NCBI RefSeq assembly: GCF_018614615.1
Contig: NZ_JAGGOK010000012.1
Span: 124,001 to 188,000 of the forward strand
Length of the DNA: 64,000 bases
Origin: Streptomyces sp. ISL-100
GTDB taxonomy: Bacteria; Actinomycetota; Actinomycetes; Streptomycetales; Streptomycetaceae
Direction of reading: 5' to 3'
Below are positions 44,308 to 53,176 of the stretch, in pieces. Below the pieces are notes generated by a model. It saw only the letters and a list, made by a program, of their open reading frames with translations, was not told where the DNA came from and did no database searches. Positions within the stretch are counted from its first letter, which is position 1. The number at the start of each line of letters is the position of its first letter. The position numbers were made by a program, and so were the translations under genes.

Positions 44308-45495
44308 TCACCCCCCGTCCGCCCCAGGGTCCCGCCCCCGGAAAGCCCGCCGGTCGTGCGCCGCAGGCGGCGGCGCGTCCGCGAGCCGGACCACCGCTCC
44401 GTCCCGCCCCGCCACCACCGGCTTCAAAGAGCGCGCCGCCTTCGCCCGGTACTGCGCCGCGTCGGCCAGCCGGAAGAGCCGGCGCGCGGTACGGACCGGC
44501 CCGATCGGATCACCTGTCGAAGCGACTCCGCACGCGACGCCCTCTCCCAGGTCCATTTCACCCGCCCGTACGCACAGATCCTCGGCCACCTTCACCACCG
44601 CGTCCGACGACGGCCCGACCGCGAGCAGGCAGAACTCATCTCCCCCGAGCCGCGCCGCCAGCGCCCCCGGCAGCATCGCGCCGCACACGGACAACACTGA
44701 GCCGAAACGTTCTAGCAGCCGGTCGCCCACCGCATGGCCGAGCGAGTCGTTCACCCGCTTCAGCCCGTTCAGGTCGCAGACCACAAGGCTGACGACCGTC
44801 CCCGACTCCCGGTGCCGCTCCACCGCCTCGTCGAGCCCCATGTCGACGGCCCGCCGGTTCGCCAGCCCCGTCAGCGGATCCGTGAAAGCGAGCTTGCGGA
44901 CCTCCTCCAGCAATTCCGTCTGGGCGATACCGGCCGCCACCACCGACGCCAGCACCGTGGCGAAGTCCGCGTCGGACCGGTCGAAGACCGGCGCCCCGGC
45001 CGGCCGCGCCACATACAGCTCCCCCCACGCCTGCCCCCGCAGCACGATCGGCGCGACCACGCAGGACCCGCGCCCGCGCCGCCGCAGCGCCGCCACCCGC
45101 TGATGGCAGTAACCGGCGGCGGACGCATCGGCGGAAGCACCGATGGACGCACTCGCGGCCCCACCGGCGACCCCCTCCGCCGTCTCGACCCACGCGTTCG
45201 GCTCGCCCCCGCCCGCCCACTCCTCGTGCAGGAACTCCGCGATCTCCGGAAACTGATGTACGGGATAGGTCTCGCCCTCGGGGAACTCCTCCTCCCCCGC
45301 CGCGCGCTCCCCCACGTTCACCAGCACCCGCAGCTGCCCCAGCTCGCGTTCCCACACCGAAACCGCCGCGAAGCTGCCCCCCAGCGCCTGCTTCGCCCCC
45401 AGAGCGGCCGCGCGCCAGGACTCACGCGGGGTGTGCGCCGCCGCCATCTCCTGCGCCAGCGTCACCACGGCCCGCAGCCGCGCATCCTCAGCCAT
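44308..45495 (-). CDS. GAF-GGDEF diguanylate cyclase
   Basis: A 395-residue soluble protein that should make cyclic di-GMP, which in Streptomyces holds BldD on DNA and delays sporulation. A GAF domain covers about residues 20-195 and a GGDEF domain about 200-360, with FTDPLTGLANRR and an intact GGDEF at 284-288. The allosteric I-site RxxD is absent (LPGA instead), so no product inhibition is expected. The architecture is that of CdgE-type cyclases. Starts at ATG 45495; TAAGCT six bases upstream. Confidence 0.9.
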   Translation of the reverse strand: MAEDARLRAVVTLAQEMAAAHTPRESWRAAALGAKQALGGSFAAVSVWERELGQLRVLVNVGERAAGEEEFPEGETYPVHQFPEIAEFLHEEWAGGGEPNAWVETAEGVAGGAASASIGASADASAAGYCHQRVAALRRRGRGSCVVAPIVLRGQAWGELYVARPAGAPVFDRSDADFATVLASVVAAGIAQTELLEEVRKLAFTDPLTGLANRRAVDMGLDEAVERHRESGTVVSLVVCDLNGLKRVNDSLGHAVGDRLLERFGSVLSVCGAMLPGALAARLGGDEFCLLAVGPSSDAVVKVAEDLCVRAGEMDLGEGVACGVASTGDPIGPVRTARRLFRLADAAQYRAKAARSLKPVVAGRDGAVVRLADAPPPAAHDRRAFRGRDPGADGG

Positions 45496-45501
45496 CCCCC
45501 C

Positions 45502-45507
45502 AGCTTA
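45502..45507 (-). promoter_or_regulatory. -10 box (TAAGCT), leaderless start
   Basis: On the minus strand TAAGCT lies six bases before ATG 45495. Confidence 0.4.
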
Positions 45508-45546
45508 GGGAGTTTGCGGAGTTTTGTAGCAATGTGATCCTTCGGC

Positions 45547-46347
45547 CTATTCGCCCGGCCACTGGGGCGTGCGCTTCTCGTTGAACGCCGCCACACCCTC
45601 CGCGCGGTCGCCCGAGAAGGCCACCGACCGCCACGCCGCGTCCTCGACCTCAAGACCGGCCCGCAGATCCAGCCCGTGCCCGAGCCGCATCGCCCGCTTC
45701 GCGGCCCGCAGCCCCACCGGCGAGTTTCCGGCGATCCGGGCAGCCAGCGCCAGCGCCTGTTCCCGGTCGTGCCCCTCGGCCACCAGCTGGTCGACCAGCC
45801 CCAGCTCGGCCGCCTCCGCCGCCTCCACCCGCCGCGCCGTGAACACCAGCTCCGCCGCCCGCGCCGCCCCGACCCGCCGGGGCAGCAGCTGCGTACCGCC
45901 GCCACCCGGAATGACGCCCACCGACACCTCGGGCAGCCCGACCACCGCCGTGCGGTCCGCCACGATCAGGTCGCAGGCCAGCGCCAGCTCGAAGCCGCCG
46001 CCCAGCGCGAAGCCGTGTACGGCGGCGATCGTCGGCATGGGCAGTTCCAGTACGCCGGTGTACGCGCCCCGGGCGACCGGCCGCTGACGTACCAGCTCGG
46101 CGTCCGTGAACGAATTCCGCTCCTTGAGATCCGCGCCGACGCAGAATGCCCGCTCATTGCTGGACGTCACCACCGTCACCCGCACCTGCGGGTCCGCGCC
46201 CAGCGAGTCGCACGCCGCCGCGATGGAACGGGCCATGTCCGTGGACACCGCGTTCATCGCCTTGGGCCGGTCGAGGACCAGCTCGGCGACGTACCCGTGC
46301 CGCTGTACGCCGACGAACTCCCCGAACCGCTGCTGTTCCCCACTCAT
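45547..46347 (-). CDS. Enoyl-CoA hydratase/isomerase family protein
   Basis: A 266-residue crotonase-fold enzyme of acyl-CoA metabolism. Oxyanion-hole segments are FCVGADLKER (about residues 71-80) and HGFALGGGFELALACD; VSVGVIPGGGGTQLLPR contains the helix with glutamate replaced around the second catalytic site, so the precise reaction (hydratase versus isomerase) is uncertain. Start ATG 46347. A 12-bp palindrome 18 bases upstream may be its operator. Confidence 0.9.
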   Translation of the reverse strand: MSGEQQRFGEFVGVQRHGYVAELVLDRPKAMNAVSTDMARSIAAACDSLGADPQVRVTVVTSSNERAFCVGADLKERNSFTDAELVRQRPVARGAYTGVLELPMPTIAAVHGFALGGGFELALACDLIVADRTAVVGLPEVSVGVIPGGGGTQLLPRRVGAARAAELVFTARRVEAAEAAELGLVDQLVAEGHDREQALALAARIAGNSPVGLRAAKRAMRLGHGLDLRAGLEVEDAAWRSVAFSGDRAEGVAAFNEKRTPQWPGE

Positions 46348-46365
46348 GCCGCACACCCTCCCGGT

Positions 46366-46377
46366 TAACGATCGTTA
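46366..46377. promoter_or_regulatory. Operator-like palindrome TAACGATCGTTA
   Basis: A perfect 12-bp palindrome between the adenylate cyclase stop (46389) and the enoyl-CoA hydratase start (46347). AT-rich for this genome; similar AACGATCGTT palindromes are bound by TetR-type regulators of acyl-CoA genes. Confidence 0.5.
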
Positions 46378-46388
46378 TCGGGAGGATC

Positions 46389-47984
46389 CTAGGTGGGCCG
46401 CCGGGTCAGAAGCCATGGCTCGACCGTGCCGAGCCCGCGTACCGGCCGCTGCCACATCGGCTGGAGCGCGAAGCGGTACGAGGGCGGGGCGACGCCCTCC
46501 TTCTCCGCCATCTCCGCCTCGGCCGCCGCCTGCGCCTCGGAGACCGGCGCGTCACCGGTCCGCGACAGCTCCTCGGCGAGCGCCCCGTCCACCAGGAGCG
46601 CGTCCTTCGGCGCTATCGACGTGAGCCTGCTGGCCAGGTTCACGGTCGTACCGAAGACATCGCCCATGCGTGTGGTGACCGTGCCGAAGGCGATGCCCAC
46701 GCGCAGGGCCGGCATCGTCTGGTCCGCGGCCATGGTCTCGATGAGCCGCAGCGCGATCTCCGCCGCCGTGCCCGCGTCGTCGGCCGCGTAGAGGACTTCG
46801 TCGCCGAGGGTCTTGATGAGCCGGCCACCGTGAGCCGCGACAAGGTCCGCGCAGGTCGTCTCGAACGCCTCGACCAGCTCGCCCAGCTCCTCCTCCTCCA
46901 GGCGCCGCGTCAGCCGCGTGAACCCGACCAGATCCGCGAAGCCGACCGCGAGCCGCCGGTCGACCATTTCCTCGTCGTCGGCGGCCTGGACGACCCGGCC
47001 GGTCGCGGCGGCGAGCTGGCGCCGCCAGACGTAACGCAGGAATTCCTCCAGCTCGGGGAGGAGCAGCTCGACGAGCGGATACGTGACTTCGGTACGGGTC
47101 ATGCCGGGCTCGGGCGGCTCGGTCAGACCCTCCAGGAAGGAATCGATCTGCCATTCCGCCAGCCGGGCGGTGGTCTGCCCGGTGGACCGGGCGACCTGCA
47201 CCGCCATCGGCTCGCTGAGCAGCCCGGCCTCGACGAGACCCGCGAGCCGCCGCAGGGCGAGGACGTCGGCCTCGGTCAGGGCCTTGGCCTGCCCGATGTC
47301 GGCAAAGCCCATGGCCCGCCAGAACCGGGAGGCGAGGTCCATGGAGACCCCGGCTGTACGGGCGGCCTGAAAGGCGGTGTAGCGGCGCTCGGCGCCGAGG
47401 ATCAGCTGTTCGAGGCGGATGGCGAGCGGATCGTCGGTGGGCTCGGCGGTGTGGTCCACGGCGTGGTGGGGGGTGGGGTACGGCGACGGCTCCACGGCTG
47501 CCGGCACCCCGCTCTCGCTCCCGTCCGCCCGGAGGACCCCGCGCCCGGGGCCGGTTCCGGTCCTGGAACCGGATGAAGCGGGCGGACCGGAGCGTGAGGC
47601 CTCGCCGGAGGGCTCCCCGGAACCCGAACCGGAGCGCGAACCAGAACCCGGAGCGGAGCCCGTGCCGGAACCGCCCACGGCCTCGCGCGAGCCCTCACGC
47701 CCGGACCGCTCGCCGGGCCCGGAGTACGGCCTCGCGACCGCGCCGGGGCCGGTCTCGTGCTCGGTCTCGTGCTCGGTCTCGTTTTCGCTCTCGTGGGGGC
47801 CTTCCCCGGCGGCGGACGGGTCCGCGCCGCGGCCCGACGGGGCTGCCGCACCCACAGAGGACTCCTCACCCGCACCGGAACCGGACGGTGCGGCCGCACC
47901 CGGCTCCGGGCTCGCACCCGGCTCCGGGCTCGTACCCGGGTCCGGCCGCGCACCCGCAGAGGACCCCGCGTCGTCGACGGTCAC
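46389..47984 (-). CDS. cya: Class III adenylate cyclase with low-complexity N-terminus
   Basis: Makes cAMP from ATP. A 531-residue soluble protein. Residues 1-180 are Gly/Ser/Pro/Glu-rich low complexity. Residues about 183-325 are a helical regulatory domain like that of mycobacterial Rv1264-type cyclases. The catalytic domain (about 340-520) has both metal Asp residues, Asp351 (FADLVGFT) and Asp395 (KTLGDEVLY), adenine-selecting Lys391, and Asn449/Arg453 (TTVNLASR). The known S. coelicolor Cya is, from memory, about 380 residues, so the N-terminus is unusually long here. GTG 47984 is used. Confidence 0.88.
   Translation of the reverse strand: MTVDDAGSSAGARPDPGTSPEPGASPEPGAAAPSGSGAGEESSVGAAAPSGRGADPSAAGEGPHESENETEHETEHETGPGAVARPYSGPGERSGREGSREAVGGSGTGSAPGSGSRSGSGSGEPSGEASRSGPPASSGSRTGTGPGRGVLRADGSESGVPAAVEPSPYPTPHHAVDHTAEPTDDPLAIRLEQLILGAERRYTAFQAARTAGVSMDLASRFWRAMGFADIGQAKALTEADVLALRRLAGLVEAGLLSEPMAVQVARSTGQTTARLAEWQIDSFLEGLTEPPEPGMTRTEVTYPLVELLLPELEEFLRYVWRRQLAAATGRVVQAADDEEMVDRRLAVGFADLVGFTRLTRRLEEEELGELVEAFETTCADLVAAHGGRLIKTLGDEVLYAADDAGTAAEIALRLIETMAADQTMPALRVGIAFGTVTTRMGDVFGTTVNLASRLTSIAPKDALLVDGALAEELSRTGDAPVSEAQAAAEAEMAEKEGVAPPSYRFALQPMWQRPVRGLGTVEPWLLTRRPT
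47751..47937. repeat. Tandem repeats encoding the low-complexity cya N-terminus
   Basis: Three 12-bp units (GGTCTCGTGCTC, 47751-47786, the last diverged) encode the ETEHETEHE stretch. Two 18-bp units (GGCTCCGGGCTCGCACCC type, 47902-47937) encode GTSPEPGASPEPGA. Slippage-prone. Confidence 0.75.
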
Positions 47985-48090
47985 CTACCGCCTCCTGCCC
48001 GTTCCCTGCGCACTGCCCTGTGTCCTGCCGATCGTCTGTCGCACAGATCCGTCGCGGATCGCCTCAACGATACGGCAGGTGTGCCCTAGC

Positions 48091-48972
48091 TCACTCCCCC
48101 GTTCCGCGCGTCTGCTCTGTACTCGCCCCCGGCCTGAGGTGTACGACGTCACCTGCTCCCACCGGCTGCTGAACCCCCTCGGCCGTCGCCAGGACCAGCC
48201 TCCCGTGGCCGTCGATGGCCACCGCCTCGCCGGTCACCGACCGGCCGCCGGGCAGCTCGGCCCGTACCGTACGGCCGAGCGTCGCGCAGCCCGCCGCGTA
48301 CGCCTCCTGGAGGCGGCAGGCCGCCGGATCGCCCCCGGCCGCCCGCCAGTCGCCGTACCACTGACCGAGCGAACGCAGCACCGACCGCAGCAGCGGATCG
48401 CGGTCCGTCGAGACCGCTCCCGCGAGGGCGAGCGACCCGGCGCCGGGGATCGGCAGTTCCTTCTCGGTCAGGGTGACGTTGATGCCGATTCCCACCACGA
48501 CGCCGTCCGCAGCCCGCTCGGCGAGGATGCCGCCGGCCTTGCGTTCCTCGCCACCGACGGTCACCAGGAGGTCGTTGGGCCACTTGAGCGCCGTATCGAC
48601 GCCGGCGGACTTGGACAGCGCGCCGGCCACCGAGACGCCGACGAGCAGCGGCAGCCAGCCCCACTTCTCGACCGGCACCTCGGTAGGCTTCAGCAGTACG
48701 GAGAAGAAGAGCCCGGAGCGTGCGGGCGCCGACCAGCGCCGGTCGAGGCGCCCGCGGCCCTCCGTCTGCTCCTCGGCGACGAGCACTGCGCCTTCGGGCA
48801 GGTCTTCGGCCCGCCCGACGAGGTCGGTATTGGTGGAGCCGATGGAGGGGACGACGTCCAGGGACGTCCACAGGCCGCCCGGTCGCACCAGTGCGCGGCG
48901 CAGCGCCACGGCGCTGAGCGGCGGCCGGTCGAGGTCGGACCAGCGGTGGTCTGAAGCATCGGGAGGCGTCAT
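48091..48972 (-). CDS. birA: Biotin-[acetyl-CoA-carboxylase] ligase
   Basis: Activates biotin to biotinyl-AMP and attaches it to the carrier lysine of acyl-CoA carboxylases, here most likely AccA2 in this window. A 293-residue enzyme with the biotinyl-AMP loop [17 protein letters not shown] and a C-terminal SH3-like domain. It lacks the N-terminal DNA-binding domain of E. coli BirA, so it is not a repressor. Divergent from pccB. Start ATG 48972, leaderless. Confidence 0.93.
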   Translation of the reverse strand: MTPPDASDHRWSDLDRPPLSAVALRRALVRPGGLWTSLDVVPSIGSTNTDLVGRAEDLPEGAVLVAEEQTEGRGRLDRRWSAPARSGLFFSVLLKPTEVPVEKWGWLPLLVGVSVAGALSKSAGVDTALKWPNDLLVTVGGEERKAGGILAERAADGVVVGIGINVTLTEKELPIPGAGSLALAGAVSTDRDPLLRSVLRSLGQWYGDWRAAGGDPAACRLQEAYAAGCATLGRTVRAELPGGRSVTGEAVAIDGHGRLVLATAEGVQQPVGAGDVVHLRPGASTEQTRGTGE

Positions 48973-48979
48973 GCAACCC

Positions 48980-48985
48980 AGCGTA
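48980..48985 (-). promoter_or_regulatory. -10 box (TACGCT), leaderless birA
   Basis: On the minus strand TACGCT lies seven bases before ATG 48972. Confidence 0.45.
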
Positions 48986-49078
48986 GGTGTGGCAAACGAC
49001 GCACTGCCGAGCGGCACACGCGCCGCTACGCTACGTGCCAGTAGCCGTCCGCTGACCAGGCAGGGAGCCGCAACCCCG

Positions 49079-50683
49079 ATGTCCGAGCCCGAGACTGCCA
49101 ACTCCGATGCACACAGTCACACCACCGCGGGCAAGATCGCGGATTTGCAGCGCCGTATTGACGAAGCAACGCACGCCGGCTCCGAGCGCGCGGTCGAGAA
49201 GCAGCACGCCAAGGGCAAGCTGACGGCCCGTGAGCGGATCGGCCTGCTCATGGACGAGGGCTCGTTCGTCGAGCTCGACGAATTCGCCCGGCACCGCTCG
49301 ACGAACTTCGGCATCGACAAGAACCGCCCGTACGGCGACGGAGTCGTCACCGGCTACGGCACGGTCGACGGACGCCCAGTCTGCGTGTACTCGCAGGACT
49401 TCACCATCTTCGGCGGGTCGCTGGGCGAGGTCTACGGCGAGAAGATCGTCAAGGTCATGGACTTCGCGCTGAAGACCGGCTGCCCGGTCGTCGGCATCAA
49501 CGACGGCGGCGGCGCGCGCATCCAGGAGGGTGTCGTCGCGCTCGGCCTGTTCGCGGAGATCTTCCGCCGCAACGTGCACGCCTCGGGCGTCGTACCGCAG
49601 ATTTCCCTCATCGTCGGCCCGTGCGCGGGCGGCGCGGTCTACTCGCCCGCGATCACCGACTTCACGGTGATGGTCGACCAGACCTCGCACATGTTCATCA
49701 CCGGCCCGGACGTCATCAAGACGGTCACGGGTGAGGACGTCGGCTTCGAGGAGCTCGGCGGCGCGCGCACGCACAACACCACGTCGGGTGTCGCGCACCA
49801 CATGGCGGGCGACGAGAAGGACGCGATCGACTACGTGAAGTCGCTCCTGTCGTACCTCCCTTCGAACAATCTCAGCGAGCCGCCGGCCTTCCCGGAGGAG
49901 GCGGACCTGGACGTGTCGGACGAGGACCGCGAGCTCGACACCCTCATCCCGGACAGCGCGAACCAGCCGTACGACATGCACACGGCCATCGAGCACGTGC
50001 TGGACGACGGCGAGTTCCTGGAGACGCAGGCGCTCTTCGCGCCGAACGTCGTCACCGGCTTCGGGCGGGTCGAGGGCCACCCGGTGGGCATCGTCGCCAA
50101 CCAGCCGATGCAGTTCGCGGGCTGCCTGGACATCAACGCCTCGGAGAAGGCCGCGCGCTTCGTCCGCACCTGTGACGCCTTCAATGTGCCGGTGCTGACG
50201 TTCGTGGACGTGCCGGGCTTCCTGCCTGGCGTGGACCAGGAGTACGGCGGCATCATCCGGCGCGGCGCCAAGCTGATCTACGCGTACGCGGAGGCGACGG
50301 TCCCGCTGATCACCGTCATCACGCGGAAGGCCTTCGGCGGCGCGTACGACGTCATGGGCTCCAAGCACCTGGGCGCGGACCTCAACCTGGCGTGGCCGAC
50401 CGCGCAGATCGCGGTGATGGGCGCGCAGGGCGCGGTGAACATCCTGCACCGCCGTACGATCGCCGCATCCGTCGACGAGGCTGCCGCCGAGGCGACCCGC
50501 GCGGAGCTGATCGCCGACTACGAGGACACGCTGCTGAATCCTTACGTCGCCGCCGAGCGCGGTTACGTGGACGCGGTGATCATGCCGTCGGAGACGCGCC
50601 GCCACATCGTGCGCGGGCTGCGTCAGCTGCGTACGAAGCGGGAATCTCTCCCCCCGAAGAAGCACGGCAACATCCCGCTCTAG
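49079..50683 (+). CDS. pccB: Propionyl-CoA carboxylase beta chain (carboxyltransferase)
   Basis: Transfers CO2 from carboxybiotin to propionyl-CoA, giving methylmalonyl-CoA for polyketides, odd-chain lipids and the TCA cycle. 534 residues with the two crotonase-like halves: [13 protein letters not shown] and [16 protein letters not shown] in the first, [25 protein letters not shown] and [18 protein letters not shown] in the second; the terminal [15 protein letters not shown] is characteristic. Start ATG 49079. It works with the epsilon subunit next to it and the alpha chain AccA2 5 kb away. Confidence 0.97.
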   Translation: MSEPETANSDAHSHTTAGKIADLQRRIDEATHAGSERAVEKQHAKGKLTARERIGLLMDEGSFVELDEFARHRSTNFGIDKNRPYGDGVVTGYGTVDGRPVCVYSQDFTIFGGSLGEVYGEKIVKVMDFALKTGCPVVGINDGGGARIQEGVVALGLFAEIFRRNVHASGVVPQISLIVGPCAGGAVYSPAITDFTVMVDQTSHMFITGPDVIKTVTGEDVGFEELGGARTHNTTSGVAHHMAGDEKDAIDYVKSLLSYLPSNNLSEPPAFPEEADLDVSDEDRELDTLIPDSANQPYDMHTAIEHVLDDGEFLETQALFAPNVVTGFGRVEGHPVGIVANQPMQFAGCLDINASEKAARFVRTCDAFNVPVLTFVDVPGFLPGVDQEYGGIIRRGAKLIYAYAEATVPLITVITRKAFGGAYDVMGSKHLGADLNLAWPTAQIAVMGAQGAVNILHRRTIAASVDEAAAEATRAELIADYEDTLLNPYVAAERGYVDAVIMPSETRRHIVRGLRQLRTKRESLPPKKHGNIPL

Positions 50684-50698
50684 GAAGGGCCGCTTGCG

Positions 50699-50905
50699 AT
50701 GATCAAGGTCATACGGGGCAACCCGACCCCGGAGGAGCTGGCCGCCGCTCTCGCGGTGGTTCAGGCACGCGCCGCGGCGGCGGCGGGCGCGCCGTCCGGC
50801 GTGGAGGAACCGCCGACCGCCTGGTCGGACCCGGCCAGGGTCGCCCGCCACCGGCTGCCGCAGCCGGGGCCGACGGCGTGGGGCCGGACGTACTGGCCGG
50901 GCTGA
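50699..50905 (+). CDS. pccE: Acyl-CoA carboxylase epsilon subunit
   Basis: A 68-residue subunit that stabilises and stimulates the actinobacterial carboxylase. It begins IKVIRGNPTPEELAAALAVV, the hallmark of the family, and ends WGRTYWPG. Lies 15 bases after pccB with GAAGGG before ATG 50699, so same operon. Confidence 0.95.
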   Translation: MIKVIRGNPTPEELAAALAVVQARAAAAAGAPSGVEEPPTAWSDPARVARHRLPQPGPTAWGRTYWPG

Positions 50906-50920
50906 CCGGCACACAGCTGC

Positions 50921-50950
50921 TCGCCCCGCCGGATCCATCCGGCGGGGCGA
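50921..50950. terminator. Bidirectional terminator
   Basis: A perfect 14-bp inverted repeat (TCGCCCCGCCGGAT) around CC, between the convergent pccE and SGNH-hydrolase genes. Confidence 0.85.
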
Positions 50951-50957
50951 AGTGCTG

Positions 50958-52220
50958 TCAAAGGACTTCGGCGACGGTCTTCGCCATCAGCCGGTAGCCC
51001 GCGTCGTTGGGGTGCAGGGCGTCCCCGTAGTCGTACGCCGGGTTCAGGCGGTCGGGGTCGTCCGGGGCGGCGAGCACCTTGTCGAAGTCGGCGTAGGCGT
51101 CGAACTCACCCGACGTACGGATCCAGTGATTCACCTCGTCGCCGGCCCGCGCCGCGTGCTCGCCCCAGTGGTCGGACCCCTTGAGCGGCAGCAGGGTCGA
51201 ACCGACGGCCCGCAGTCCCTTGGCGTGAGCGGCGCGGATCAGCTTCCGGTAGCCGGTGATGAGCTCGGCGGACGAGACGACGGGCGACGGCTTGTAGGTG
51301 GGCTGGTTCTTCGCCTCGCTGAAACCGATGTCGTTGAGGCCTTCGAGTACGACGACGGTGGAGACACCGGGCTGGTCGAGGGCGTCGCGGCCGAAGCGGG
51401 CGGTGGCGCGTTCGCCGTACCAGGCGGAGTCGTTGAGGACGAGGTTTCCGCCGATGCCCTGGTTGACGACCGGGCGGCCCGTGCGCTCGGCGAGGGCGTC
51501 GGAGTAGCGGCGGTTGGTGTTGGGGGTCGAGCCGAAGCTGTCGGTGATGGAGTCCCCGAAGAGGACGACGCCGTCGTTTCTGCGGGGCGCGGAGCCGCCG
51601 ACCTCGACGCCGGTCAGGTAGTACCAGGACTGGGTGGTGTCGGTGAAGGCGGCACCGGAGGAGTCGGCGCGGTGGTCGCCCTCGGCGCGGTAGGTGTCGG
51701 CCCAGGCCTGGGAGTGGAAGGTGGCGGGCCCGGTCGTACCGGCGAGATAGAGGGTCACGGTGACGGACTCCAGCCGGTCAAGGGGCAATCGGGCTGCGTC
51801 ACTGCGCAGCTCGCCACGGGCGGGGATCTCGACGGACTGCTTGCCGGAGAAGGTGAGGTGGCGGACGCTGCCGGCCTCGACTGCGGCGCCCTTGCCGTTC
51901 GCCGTACGGGCGATGGTGGCGCCGGTGATCGTGAGCGGCGAGGTCCCGTAGGCATTGGACAGGCGGATACGGGCCTGCTCCCCGGCGCCGGTGACGCGGA
52001 CGACTTGACGGACGGTCTGGCGGGAGAACCCCTCCTGGGACCAGTTGGGTGTGAAGCCGGTACTGGGCAGCTGAGGGGACGCGCCCCAGGCGGCGGTCCA
52101 GCGGGTGGCGGCGTGCTGTGCGGAGGGGGACGACGGCTGCGCGGCGCCGAGAAGTCCGAGGGCGAGGGCGGAGGCGACGACGGGGGCGGCGATTCGGCGG
52201 CGGGCGGGCGTGGCGTTCAT
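50958..52220 (-). CDS. Secreted SGNH/GDSL hydrolase
   Basis: A 420-residue secreted esterase or lipase. Signal peptide about 1-35, beta-rich domain about 45-205, and SGNH domain about 215-420 with block I FGDSIT (Ser224), GLNDIG (block III), and the catalytic Asp400-His403 (DALHPND). Substrate is unknown; acetylated glycans or lipids are common. Start ATG 52220; the longer frame to 52253 enters the operator region. Divergent from a TetR gene that probably controls it. Confidence 0.9.
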   Translation of the reverse strand: MNATPARRRIAAPVVASALALGLLGAAQPSSPSAQHAATRWTAAWGASPQLPSTGFTPNWSQEGFSRQTVRQVVRVTGAGEQARIRLSNAYGTSPLTITGATIARTANGKGAAVEAGSVRHLTFSGKQSVEIPARGELRSDAARLPLDRLESVTVTLYLAGTTGPATFHSQAWADTYRAEGDHRADSSGAAFTDTTQSWYYLTGVEVGGSAPRRNDGVVLFGDSITDSFGSTPNTNRRYSDALAERTGRPVVNQGIGGNLVLNDSAWYGERATARFGRDALDQPGVSTVVVLEGLNDIGFSEAKNQPTYKPSPVVSSAELITGYRKLIRAAHAKGLRAVGSTLLPLKGSDHWGEHAARAGDEVNHWIRTSGEFDAYADFDKVLAAPDDPDRLNPAYDYGDALHPNDAGYRLMAKTVAEVL

Positions 52221-52235
52221 GACAGCAACCAACCT

Positions 52236-52249
52236 TTCCCTAATGGGAA
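52236..52249. promoter_or_regulatory. Operator-like palindrome TTCCC-TAAT-GGGAA
   Basis: Inverted 5-bp arms in the 76-base divergent gap between the SGNH hydrolase and TetR genes, with related TTCCGTTAAG next to it. Likely TetR binding site. Confidence 0.55.
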
Positions 52250-52296
52250 GCAAGTTCCGTTAAGATGTCAGGACCGTACCACCACCGGAGTGCCTA

Positions 52297-52938
52297 ATGG
52301 AACAGAATTCCCGTTTGGAGACCGCATCCTCCCTGACGCCGGGGACCGTGCGCCCCGGCGGACGGACCGCCAAGGTCCGCGCCGCCGTGCTCGAAGCGAC
52401 CCAGGAAGCACTCGTCGAAGCCGGCTTCCACGGCCTGAACCTGGACCGCGTCGCCGCGCACGCGGGCGTCGGCAAGACGACGGTGTACCGCCGCTGGGGC
52501 TCGGCGGCCGGCCTCGTCGCCGATCTGCTGCGCGACATGGCCGAGCAGTCGGTGCCCGCCGCCGACACCGGCTCGCTGGAGGGGGATCTGCTGGCCAACG
52601 CCCGTCTCGTACGACAGACCCTCACGGATCCGCGCATGGGCCCGCTCTTCCAGGCGGTCATCGCGGCGGCGGCGTGCGACGAGGAGTGCGCGCGTGCGCT
52701 GAACGGCTTCTACGCGACGCGCATCCGCGAGTGGTCGCCGTGCGTGGAGCGGGCGGCGGGGCGGGGGGAGGTCCCGGCCGGGACGGACGCGGGCGAGGTG
52801 ATCCGGGCGGTGTCCGCCCCGCTGTACTACCGCTTCGCGGTGAGCAGGGAACCGCTGGCGGAGGCGGAGGCGGACGCGGTGCGGGCGGCGGCGGTGGCGG
52901 TGGCCGCGGCGAAGGCGGGATCGTTCACGCGGAATTAG
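52297..52938 (+). CDS. TetR family regulator of the SGNH hydrolase
   Basis: A 213-residue repressor candidate. Helix-turn-helix at about residues 48-68 (LDRVAAHAGVGKTTVYRRWG), C-terminal helical ligand domain of the TetR C-terminal type seen in AcrR-like proteins. ATG 52297. The divergent arrangement and the palindrome between the genes suggest repression of the hydrolase and itself. Confidence 0.88.
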   Translation: MEQNSRLETASSLTPGTVRPGGRTAKVRAAVLEATQEALVEAGFHGLNLDRVAAHAGVGKTTVYRRWGSAAGLVADLLRDMAEQSVPAADTGSLEGDLLANARLVRQTLTDPRMGPLFQAVIAAAACDEECARALNGFYATRIREWSPCVERAAGRGEVPAGTDAGEVIRAVSAPLYYRFAVSREPLAEAEADAVRAAAVAVAAAKAGSFTRN

Positions 52939-52954
52939 TCCTTTGGTACTGGTC

Positions 52955-52978
52955 CGCCTGAGTACAGGTACTCAGGCG
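52955..52978. promoter_or_regulatory. 10-bp-arm palindrome upstream of the 42-residue membrane protein gene
   Basis: CGCCTGAGTA-CAGG-TACTCAGGCG, a perfect inverted repeat 17 bases after the TetR stop and 31 bases before ATG 53010. It has no T tract, so it may be an operator rather than, or as well as, a terminator. Confidence 0.6.
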
Positions 52979-53009
52979 CCGCAGCGGTTCCGCCCGCAGG
53001 ATCGAAGGC

Positions 53010-53138
53010 ATGCTGTGGTCCGACCCGGAGAACGAGCCTCCGAAAGAGCTGCGCGAGACGCAGGCGATGCTCCGGCGCATGGGCGTGCTGCTGGCGCTGG
53101 CGATGGTGCTGGCGATGTTCGTACTGGGAATTCACTGA
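53010..53138 (+). CDS. 42-residue single-pass membrane protein (possibly MmpB)
   Basis: Encodes MLWSDPENEPPKELRETQ then a basic stretch RRMG and one membrane helix VLLALAMVLAMFVLGIH. Too short for ordinary ORF calling but with full codon bias. A tiny protein of this pattern lies between the epsilon subunit and maf in other Streptomyces; I recall it being annotated as morphogenic membrane protein MmpB, not certain. GAAGG precedes the ATG. Confidence 0.7.
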   Translation: MLWSDPENEPPKELRETQAMLRRMGVLLALAMVLAMFVLGIH

Positions 53139-53143
53139 GCTGC

Positions 53144-53162
53144 CACCCGTACCATACGGGTG
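53144..53162. promoter_or_regulatory. Operator of the toxin-antitoxin operon
   Basis: CACCCGTA and its complement TACGGGTG around CCA, 15 bases before the antitoxin ATG. Position and symmetry fit autoregulation by the ribbon-helix-helix antitoxin. Confidence 0.6.
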
Positions 53163-53176
53163 GTACCATGCGGGGC

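Noticed and set aside
49031..50938. 635-residue minus-strand frame opposite pccB
   Set aside because: Arg/Asp/Val-rich shadow of a fully recognised carboxyltransferase.
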